9,916 bases of DNA from an archaeon (lineage in GTDB: Archaea; Nanobdellota; Nanobdellia; Woesearchaeales; GW2011-AR9): contig JAGVMW010000196.1 in NCBI GenBank assembly GCA_020053615.1, positions 1 to 9,916 on the forward strand, in the 5' to 3' direction. Position numbers and translations under genes: made by a program. The notes below the pieces were generated by a model. It made no database searches, was not told the origin of the DNA, and worked only from the letters and a program-made list of their open reading frames with translations. Within the stretch, counting starts at the first letter, position 1. Each line of letters opens with the position of its first letter. This document shows positions 5,245 through 9,916 of the stretch, piece after piece.

Positions 5245-5284
5245 CTTATACTTTACTCTTATATTATACTCTTATTATACACTT
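5245..5284 (-). promoter_or_regulatory. Promoter region of the exosome operon with 11-bp tandem repeats
   Basis: The plus strand has ATTATACTCTT (5263-5273) followed directly by ATTATACACTT (5274-5284). On the minus strand these give two TATAAT hexamers 11 bp apart, with TATAAG (5245-5250) closer to the gene. The TATAAG is about 26 nt and the nearer TATAAT about 45 nt before the rrp4 ATG; the latter would leave a leader containing GGAG. Which one is used cannot be told from sequence. The rest of the 199-bp gap (5222-5420) shows no gene. Confidence 0.5.
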
Positions 5285-5337
5285 ACATTCTATGTTCACT
5301 ATTGTTTTCTTCACTTTTACTTAGAATTGGGGGCTAC

Positions 5338-5347
5338 TTTTAAAAGG
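5338..5347. promoter_or_regulatory. Symmetrical TATA-like site
   Basis: CTTTTAAAAG is a perfect 10-bp palindrome about 120 nt upstream of rrp4. It could be a second, distal TATA box for the exosome operon or a site of no function. Confidence 0.25.
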
Positions 5348-5395
5348 TTGTGGTGGGAAATGGAGAAGTTGAGTTAATCAGGAAAAATGGCTGAA

Positions 5396-5420
5396 AATGA
5401 GATAAAAATAAGAATAAACT
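5396..5420 (-). terminator. T-rich terminator after psmA
   Basis: After the psmA stop the minus strand reads AGTTTATTCTTATTTTTATC. This T-rich tract, and the separate TATA motifs of rrp4, suggest that psmA and rrp4 are separate transcripts. Confidence 0.5.
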
Positions 5421-6140
5421 TTACTTCCCGTACTTCTTCAAGTCGTCTCCGCTGAGCTTAGTATACCTTCTTTCTTTAGCATCTACATAAGCTACGTCGA
5501 TTCTTTCCAAGTTGAAGTCGTCTTTAAGGAACTCTTTGAGCAGAGATAAACCTAGCTTTATGCCCTCTTCTACGGACATATTTGCTCGATACCGCTTCTG
5601 CAATACCGGCTCAATTTCAGCATCTCCTTCGCCGATAACGGCGGCTTTATACTGGAAATATAATCCATAAGGCTCGGTAAGGAATAGTCTGATAGTCCCA
5701 TCTTCCTCTACTCCTCCAACTAATAACGATACTCCAAATGGTCTTAGTCCGGCTGATTGAGTGCATATCTGCTTCAAATCGCACATATCTTTTACGATAG
5801 ACAGCACATCTATTTTAGAATCGTAAGTTACAGAATGCTGCTGAGCTTTTAACTGGGCTCTATCTATCAATACTCTGGCATCAGAGATAATCCCTGAAGC
5901 TGTAGCTGCAATGTGGTCGTCCACTTTAAACATCTTTTCCACTGCTTCCGGAACCAGAAGCGGAGATGTGATTCTTTTGTCAGAAACTAATACTATTCCA
6001 TCTTTACAGGCGATTCCTAACGCAGTTGAACCTTGTTTTACGGTTTTTTTAGCGTATTCTACCTGAAGCAATCTTCCGTCAGGAGAAAACATAGTTATAC
6101 TTCTATCATAGCCCATCTTATCAATCATTTGTTTATCCAT
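5421..6140 (-). CDS. psmA: Proteasome alpha subunit
   Basis: A 239-aa 20S proteasome outer-ring subunit. The N-terminal gate carries the Y-D-R triplet (residues 11-13) in GYDRSITMFSPDGRLLQVEY (10-29), the classic alpha signature. KQGSTALGIACKDGIVLVSD, YDSKI and RPFGVSLLVGG follow in the expected order. It lacks the propeptide and catalytic threonine of beta subunits, as it should. The strong Shine-Dalgarno GAGGTGA lies 5 nt before the first ATG and supports that start over the internal Met5 and Met9. It lies downstream of pop5 and is separated from it by an inverted-repeat element, so its mRNA leader is probably long and structured. The beta subunit is not in the window. Confidence 0.97.
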   Translation of the reverse strand: MDKQMIDKMGYDRSITMFSPDGRLLQVEYAKKTVKQGSTALGIACKDGIVLVSDKRITSPLLVPEAVEKMFKVDDHIAATASGIISDARVLIDRAQLKAQQHSVTYDSKIDVLSIVKDMCDLKQICTQSAGLRPFGVSLLVGGVEEDGTIRLFLTEPYGLYFQYKAAVIGEGDAEIEPVLQKRYRANMSVEEGIKLGLSLLKEFLKDDFNLERIDVAYVDAKERRYTKLSGDDLKKYGK

Positions 6141-6167
6141 TTAATTCACCTCGTTAATATAATCAGT

Positions 6168-6301
6168 TTAGAAACCATCTCGCTCACTTGCTCGAATCGC
6201 AGCACATTGGAATCGAGCATCGTATGCGGGTCGCCATAAGTTGCACACAGTTTGCCCGAATAATTGTGCTAGCTCGCTGGCCATTTGGCGATGGTTTCTA
6301 A
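6168..6301. repeat. GC-richer inverted-repeat element between pop5 and psmA
   Basis: TTAGAAACCATC (6168-6179) and GATGGTTTCTAA (6290-6301) are perfect 12-bp inverted repeats closing a 110-bp interior that is visibly richer in G and C than its surroundings. The interior can form GCTCGA/TCGAGC (6190-6195 with 6213-6218), CGGG/CCCG and a small GCC-ATTT-GGC hairpin. If the true ends are GAAACCATC/GATGGTTTC, both are flanked by TA, as in TA-targeting MITEs of the IS630/Tc1 type. The pop5 stop codon TAG spans the right edge. Alternatives are a structured non-coding RNA or a regulatory 5' leader of psmA. Confidence 0.6.
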
Positions 6302-6642
6302 TTTTTAGCTTTACTCTTCTCACCAGCTTTTTTAATGCTTCCGGATACTATCACTGACTTAATAATTACAGGGGTGTTTTTAATACTTTTGCATAAAGCA
6401 ACCCCCATTTTAATTTCATCCACAAATTTATTATTTACTTTGAGCAGGAATTTTTGTGCTTCTTGGTCAAATTTTTCATCTACATAAATTGGTGCAGCTT
6501 TTCCCATTCCTAACTGCCCCAGGAAGGAGCGTAACGCTTCATCTACAGACGTTTTTACCTCAGGCAGAGAAAACTTTTGGTCGGAAATGATTTCAAAAAC
6601 TACATACCGCTTTTTCTGGCGCAGTGAAGGCATCAATCCCAT
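6298..6642 (-). CDS. rnp2: RNase P protein component 2 (Pop5/Rnp2)
   Basis: A 114-aa protein of the Pop5/Rpp14 family, one of the protein subunits of archaeal RNase P that help the RNA cut tRNA 5' leaders. The start MGLMPSLRQKKRYVVFEI is the typical opening (L-R-x-K-K-R-Y-V-x-F-E). The body has a long helix ending in FLGQLGMGKA, then KFLLKVNNKFVDEIKMGVAL and VIIKSVIVSGSIKKA, matching family layout. A longer frame begins at a TTG at 6669, but the ATG at 6642 is preferred: it follows the upstream stop by one base and has AAGGGGGT just before it. The Lys-rich tail KKAGEKSKAKN ends at the edge of the inverted-repeat element. Confidence 0.92.
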   Translation of the reverse strand: MGLMPSLRQKKRYVVFEIISDQKFSLPEVKTSVDEALRSFLGQLGMGKAAPIYVDEKFDQEAQKFLLKVNNKFVDEIKMGVALCKSIKNTPVIIKSVIVSGSIKKAGEKSKAKN

Positions 6643-6643
6643 C

Positions 6644-7276
6644 TTAAACCCCCTTGCTTCCGCGTTCAAGCTGGTCTTTTAAGTGAGCAAGATGGATGGA
6701 ATATTTGTGCTGAGTCTTAGCCGGTAATTTAAGATAATGTGTGTATAGTTCATCATAAATAGTTTTCATCTCTGCAAATCCGGCTTGAGCTGAGCTTTGC
6801 ACCAATTCTTCCACCTTCTTCTCCGCTTTAAGCTGTTCTTCTATCTTTTCCCGCAATTGGACGATTTTGGAATAAAAGTTGGATTTATTCTTCTCAGATA
6901 CTTTCAAGTACAGATTGTAAACTTCTTGGTAGGCTTCTTTAAGGGTTTCGGTAGATTCATCGTTAACGGTACGCATCAAACGATTAAGTTTCTTTCTCAG
7001 TTTACTGTGCGGGGTAAATTCTAACCAAATCATGAATATGAGGAAAACAATAACTACCGAGAACGCGATAATAGCGATGGTGATTAACGAATCATTGGAA
7101 CTGGTTTCTGGTGCTGCCGTATCTATTCCAACCTCTCCTCCAATCTCTTCTGCAACTATTTCTGCTCCGGTAACTGTAAGATTATCAGAATTAAAGTAAA
7201 CTACGGCTGAAAGTGCGACTAGGACTGCTATTAATATTCCTCCTGCTACAATTCTGCCTCTTTTTGTTTTAAACAT
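6644..7276 (-). CDS. Membrane-anchored helical-repeat protein
   Basis: A 210-aa protein I cannot assign to a family. A basic start (MFKTKRGR) is followed by membrane segment one (about 9-28), a roughly 35-residue acidic loop rich in Thr, Glu and Gly, and membrane segment two (about 63-86, ending FLIFMIWLEF). By the positive-inside rule both ends face the cytoplasm and the loop is outside. The cytoplasmic part (about 115-206) holds two similar helical hairpins: YQEVYNLYLKVSEKNKSNFY (117 on) and IYDELYTHYLKLPAKTQHKY (173 on). Each is followed by an I/L-x-x-L-x-x-x-x-x-x-Q-L helix. The ATG is 29 nt downstream of a TATA box (leaderless). pop5 begins one base after the stop, so they share a transcript. 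Confidence 0.85.
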   Translation of the reverse strand: MFKTKRGRIVAGGILIAVLVALSAVVYFNSDNLTVTGAEIVAEEIGGEVGIDTAAPETSSNDSLITIAIIAFSVVIVFLIFMIWLEFTPHSKLRKKLNRLMRTVNDESTETLKEAYQEVYNLYLKVSEKNKSNFYSKIVQLREKIEEQLKAEKKVEELVQSSAQAGFAEMKTIYDELYTHYLKLPAKTQHKYSIHLAHLKDQLERGSKGV

Positions 7277-7300
7277 TTTTATCTTAACAAAATCAGAATA

Positions 7301-7310
7301 ATATATAAAA
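7301..7310 (-). promoter_or_regulatory. TATA box of the membrane protein-pop5-psmA unit
   Basis: On the minus strand TTTTATATAT is centred about 29 nt before the ATG at 7276, which gives a leaderless start. Confidence 0.7.
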
Positions 7311-7318
7311 CTTTGGAC

Positions 7319-7369
7319 TCGCCGGCGCAGAAAAGTGTACTAGTTACAGAAAAGTTTAAGCGTTGGCGA
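7319..7369. repeat. 10-bp stem with enclosed direct repeats
   Basis: TCGCCGGCGC (7319-7328) pairs with GCGTTGGCGA (7360-7369); the plus-strand RNA pairs throughout using two G-U wobbles, while the minus-strand RNA has a 2x2 internal loop. Inside, CAGAAAAGT occurs twice (7328-7336, 7347-7355) around the near-palindrome GTACTAGTTAC. It begins directly after the phosphatase stop. Confidence 0.55.
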
Positions 7370-7960
7370 TTAATCTAAATGTTTTTTACAGTTGAATAAA
7401 TGTATTTTATGATTCTTATCTTGGTCTATTTCAAAAATCGTAATACTAGTATTGTGAAAATTTTCGATTGATTTAATATCTTCCGATTTTTTATTGGTAA
7501 TTACTGCGACTAAAGCTTTGTTTATTCCATTATGTCCTGCAAGTAAAACAGTATCATTTGGATGTCTGGTTAAAACTTTATACAAGAAGTTTTTAGCTCG
7601 GTTGAACAATTCTTCTGATGTTTCCCCATCTTTTGGAAAGATTCCAACAATACTTGTTGTTTTTGAAAAGCCAAGTTCTGATTTTTTCTTTCCTTGCCAT
7701 TCTCCTAAATATTTTTCTCTTAAATCTTTAACAAATTTAATTGGAACATTTGAATGGTATTTTGCTATTTCTTTGGCAGTTTCTGATGTTCGAGCTAAAT
7801 CACTGGAATAAATATAATCAATCTTTTCATCTTTTAATCTAATGGCAACCTTCTTTGCTTGTTCAATCCCTTCTTTAGAAAGGGTTCCAGGCAAATGACC
7901 TTGAATTATTCCGGCTAAATTTTCTTCTGTTTCACCATGCCGAGTTAGGATTAATCTCAT
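7370..7960 (-). CDS. Histidine phosphatase (phosphoglycerate mutase-like)
   Basis: A 196-aa branch 1 histidine phosphatase superfamily protein. Catalytic features: the L-T-R-H-G-E-T motif with nucleophile His8, Arg57 in IYSSDLARTSETA, the acid Glu82 in DLREKYLGEWQGK, and the second His143 in LLAGHNGIN. Length fits small members such as alpha-ribazole phosphatases (CobC) and broad phosphatases; the substrate cannot be told from sequence. A longer frame starts at TTG 7972, but the ATG at 7960 is preferred. It places the R-H-G motif at the usual distance, lies two bases after the glyS stop, and has GGAAGTGA as a Shine-Dalgarno motif. It is therefore the second gene of a glyS operon. Confidence 0.93.
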   Translation of the reverse strand: MRLILTRHGETEENLAGIIQGHLPGTLSKEGIEQAKKVAIRLKDEKIDYIYSSDLARTSETAKEIAKYHSNVPIKFVKDLREKYLGEWQGKKKSELGFSKTTSIVGIFPKDGETSEELFNRAKNFLYKVLTRHPNDTVLLAGHNGINKALVAVITNKKSEDIKSIENFHNTSITIFEIDQDKNHKIHLFNCKKHLD

Positions 7961-7962
7961 GC

Positions 7963-9447
7963 TCACTTCCAATACAACCCAAACAGCTTATCCTTCAATT
8001 CAGAAATCTTTACTCTAGTCTGTTCGGTAGTATCCCTATCTCTTACCGTTACACAGTTATCTTTCAATGAGTCAAAGTCAACCGTTATTCCATATTTTAT
8101 CCCGATTTCATCAGCACGGGCATAACGACGACCAACCGCAGCCGTTTCGTCATAGAAGCAAGAATAACATTTCTTTAAATCGTTATATACTTCCCGCGCT
8201 AATTCTACAATTCCCTCATTATTCTTTACTAAAGGAAATACGGCACAATAAATTGGGGTGAGCTTAGTAGGCAGTTTTAGAACAACGTAATCTCTTTCTT
8301 TATTGTAATGGTAAGCTAAGTCCAGCAGCATATATACTGACCTATCTGCTCCGAATGATAATTCCAACACGTGAGGAATGAACTTTCTGCCGGATTCTTC
8401 TTCCATAACTTCCATGCTCTGTTTAGAAACTCTTTGATGACCAGCTAAATCATGATCGGTGCGGTAATGCAGTCCGCCTATCTCTGTAAAGCCTAATTCA
8501 TGCAGCTCCACTTCAATATCGAAATGGTATTTGTTATAGAATGCTTTTTCTTTGTCGTCCAATTGATATAATCTGAATTTCTCGGGAGGAACTTTTAATT
8601 CATCCACATAAAACTGTTGTATCTTAGCCAGATGATATACATAAAATTGAGGCAGACCCTTCTTAAGTAAATCGCCGGCGGTTCTTTCTACAACTTTGTC
8701 TTTTTTGCGGTCTTCTTCCAGCAAAGTGCGCAGTTTGTAATTTTTAACGTCAGAAAAGTCAGGATGTGATTCAATCTTACTTGGATCAAAAAATATCTGT
8801 AGTTCAGTTTGAGTAAATTCACGCTGTCTTAACGTAAGATTCCGAGGAGATATTTCGTTGCGGTAAGCTCTTCCGACGATAGCTAATCCTAACGGCAGTT
8901 TTTTGCGCTGGGCTTCATACTGCAGTTTGAAATTGACATAAGGAGATTGTGCGGTTTCTGGACGAAGATACGCACGGTTTCCAGTAGTAGCTCCCATTTG
9001 CAGCGGGAACATCATGTTTAATACGGAAACTGGCTGAAAATAAGATTTACATTGCGGACATACTAATTTATGCTTTACGATAAGCTTAGTCAATTGTTCG
9101 GCAGAGAAGCCTTCAGTTCTCTCTTTAATATGTGTAGTAACAAAATGGTCTGCTCTTTCGGCGAAATCGCATTTGGAGCATTTTACAATGGGATCGATAA
9201 AGTTTTCCAGATGTCCGGAAGCTTTGAATACGTTTTCATGCATTACATTAGCTGCTTCGAGCTCGTAGAAGTTGTCGTTCAATCCCAAAAAGAATTTTCT
9301 CCATAACGCTTCGTAATTATGTTTAAGCAGTGTTCCTAAATGTCCATAATCATACAATCCGGCTACTCCTCCGTAGATTTCGCTAGAGGAATAGATAAAT
9401 CCTTTCTTTTTGGCAAAGGAAGCCAGTTCTTTAAGTGTAAGTTCCAT
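7963..9447 (-). CDS. glyS: Glycyl-tRNA synthetase (class II, alpha2 type)
   Basis: A 494-aa enzyme charging tRNA-Gly, of the dimeric archaeal/eukaryotic type. The N-terminus FIYSSSEIYGGVAGLYDYGH is diagnostic. Two Cys pairs (C90/C93 and C130/C133) may bind zinc. RPETAQSPYVNFK (162-174) leads to motif 2, GRAYRNEISPRNLTLRQREF (192-211). Motif 3 is ELSFGADRSVYMLL (362-375), and the anticodon-binding domain follows from about 395, with AVGRRYARADEIG. Many archaeal enzymes are some 560-580 residues, so this one is compact; the shortening seems to be in insertions, as all motifs are present. A TATA box sits 27 nt before the ATG. Confidence 0.96.
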   Translation of the reverse strand: MELTLKELASFAKKKGFIYSSSEIYGGVAGLYDYGHLGTLLKHNYEALWRKFFLGLNDNFYELEAANVMHENVFKASGHLENFIDPIVKCSKCDFAERADHFVTTHIKERTEGFSAEQLTKLIVKHKLVCPQCKSYFQPVSVLNMMFPLQMGATTGNRAYLRPETAQSPYVNFKLQYEAQRKKLPLGLAIVGRAYRNEISPRNLTLRQREFTQTELQIFFDPSKIESHPDFSDVKNYKLRTLLEEDRKKDKVVERTAGDLLKKGLPQFYVYHLAKIQQFYVDELKVPPEKFRLYQLDDKEKAFYNKYHFDIEVELHELGFTEIGGLHYRTDHDLAGHQRVSKQSMEVMEEESGRKFIPHVLELSFGADRSVYMLLDLAYHYNKERDYVVLKLPTKLTPIYCAVFPLVKNNEGIVELAREVYNDLKKCYSCFYDETAAVGRRYARADEIGIKYGITVDFDSLKDNCVTVRDRDTTEQTRVKISELKDKLFGLYWK

Positions 9448-9469
9448 GATAAGGTGGGAGGAGTAAAGG

Positions 9470-9479
9470 ATTTATTAAG
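9470..9479 (-). promoter_or_regulatory. TATA box of glyS
   Basis: On the minus strand CTTAATAAAT is centred about 27 nt upstream of the glyS ATG at 9447, predicting a leaderless mRNA for glyS and the downstream phosphatase. Confidence 0.6.
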
Positions 9480-9523
9480 GTTTGTGTGCGATGCCACAGA
9501 CGAATAACCACTTTAAAATAACA

Positions 9524-9537
9524 AAAAGCTTAAATAA
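9524..9537 (+). promoter_or_regulatory. TATA box and BRE toward the 9601 ORF
   Basis: AAAAGC followed by TTAAATAA resembles an archaeal BRE plus TATA box. A start near 9558 would give a leader of about 45-85 nt, depending on the start codon used, which includes the hairpin at 9576-9607. Confidence 0.45.
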
Positions 9538-9575
9538 TCCGCCGGTTTTAAGCGAAAAGTAGACAAAATACACTC

Positions 9576-9607
9576 GAAGCATTAATTTACCAAACAAGTA
9601 ATGCTTC
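9576..9607 (+). repeat. 9-bp hairpin over the first ATG of the 9601 ORF
   Basis: GAAGCATTA (9576-9584) and TAATGCTTC (9599-9607) are perfect inverted copies with a 14-nt loop. The right arm contains the ATG at 9601-9603. Confidence 0.7.
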
Positions 9608-9855
9608 TCGTAATAGTCAAAATGCCAACCTATCGACTTAACATGGACCCACTACAACGTTTATTAGAAAAAGTATCTTACTCGGGATTAGCTGAAGGAG
9701 ATTATACTTCACCGTCAAGACTTTCTATTCGCCGTATTCCATTTCCTTCTGCTCCAACTCGTGCTTCAGTGATTAGAAGGCTTAGTGGACCATCGGAAGA
9801 TTATACTTTGGGTGCAAGACCTGACCCTTACCCACAAATCAATCCCTCTTTTTGA
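9601..9855 (+). CDS. Small unrecognised protein, Arg/Pro/Ser-rich
   Basis: An 84-codon frame with three possible ATG starts (9601, 9622, 9643), giving 84, 77 or 70 residues; no Shine-Dalgarno motif decides between them. The shortest begins MDPLQRLLEKVSYSG, an amphipathic helix, and is followed by a Pro/Ser/Arg-rich, probably disordered part (SPSRLSIRRIPFPSAPTRAS). A short motif repeats, GDYTSPSR and EDYTLGAR, encoded by AGATTATACTT at 9699-9709 and again 100 bp on. No family is recognised. A TATA-like motif upstream and T-rich tracts (CTCTTTTT) at the stop favour a real gene, but a chance frame remains possible. Confidence 0.5.
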   Translation: MLLVIVKMPTYRLNMDPLQRLLEKVSYSGLAEGDYTSPSRLSIRRIPFPSAPTRASVIRRLSGPSEDYTLGARPDPYPQINPSF

Positions 9856-9916
9856 AGTCTAACTCCCTCTTTTAATCCTAAAAAAAATTTCCATCCTTCC
9901 CAGATGCTTTGCCATC

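Noticed and set aside
6168..6301. A tRNA gene in the pop5-psmA spacer (GCTCGATTCC recalls a T arm on the minus strand)
   Set aside because: No acceptor stem, D arm or anticodon arm can be placed around it.
6643..6669. Upstream TTG start giving pop5 nine extra residues
   Set aside because: It would overlap the preceding gene by 26 bases. The ATG at 6642 has a Shine-Dalgarno motif and the 1-nt spacing seen elsewhere in the window.
7961..7972. Upstream TTG start for the histidine phosphatase
   Set aside because: It overlaps glyS and puts extra residues before the usual start; the ATG at 7960 follows the glyS stop by two bases.
9859..9916. Minus-strand frame ending a gene at the right edge (MAKHLGRMEIFF, or a second frame stopping at 9878)
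   Set aside because: Two frames are open over fewer than 60 bases of AT-rich sequence and neither shows a recognisable motif.
1..9916. CRISPR array
   Set aside because: No regularly spaced repeat of 20 bases or more is visible; all repeats found are short and paired.

Overview
The window looks like chromosome of an AT-rich archaeon with a small, compact genome. Evidence for Archaea: exosome genes rrp4, rrp41 and rrp42, a proteasome alpha subunit, the RNase P protein Pop5/Rnp2, RNA polymerase subunit RpoK, a DUF357 protein, a eukaryote/archaeal-type glycyl-tRNA synthetase, tRNA genes with bulge-helix-bulge introns, and TATA boxes about 27-30 nt upstream of start codons. Tight 1-2 nt gene spacing and short proteins suggest a DPANN-type lineage (Woesearchaeota/Pacearchaeota-like). 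That placement is inference.

Layout. 1-1010: the 3' end of an unknown plus-strand reading frame, then a minus-strand gene with the sequence signature of bacterial sigma-70 region 2, which is unexpected in an archaeon. 1011-1520: an intergenic stretch with two inverted repeats, then convergent tRNA-Pro(GGG) and tRNA-Ala(GGC). Both tRNAs carry an intron in the T arm, and tRNA-Pro has a second intron in the anticodon loop. 1520-1736: a 199-bp transposon-like element with perfect 16-bp terminal inverted repeats and a 9-bp target duplication. 1782-2363: an unrecognised 193-aa gene. 2365-5221 (minus): the operon rrp4-rrp41-rrp42-rpoK-DUF357. 5421-7276 (minus): a membrane-anchored helical-repeat protein, pop5 and psmA, with a second GC-richer inverted-repeat element between pop5 and psmA. 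7370-9447 (minus): glyS followed by a histidine-phosphatase gene. 9601-9855: a short unrecognised plus-strand ORF.

How they work together. The core is RNA and protein turnover: the exosome cap (Rrp4) and ring (Rrp41/Rrp42), RNase P protein, proteasome alpha ring and an RNA polymerase subunit, as in the known archaeal exosome-proteasome superoperon. Here it is split into two units by a 199-bp gap where SBDS would often sit, and the usual rpl37ae/rpoP partners are replaced by rpoK and DUF357. Genes at the head of a unit have a TATA box placed for a leaderless or nearly leaderless transcript. Internal genes have Shine-Dalgarno motifs overlapping the preceding stop.

Most worth a second look: the sigma-like protein that stops soon after region 2, the T-arm tRNA introns, and the two non-autonomous inverted-repeat elements inserted at gene borders.
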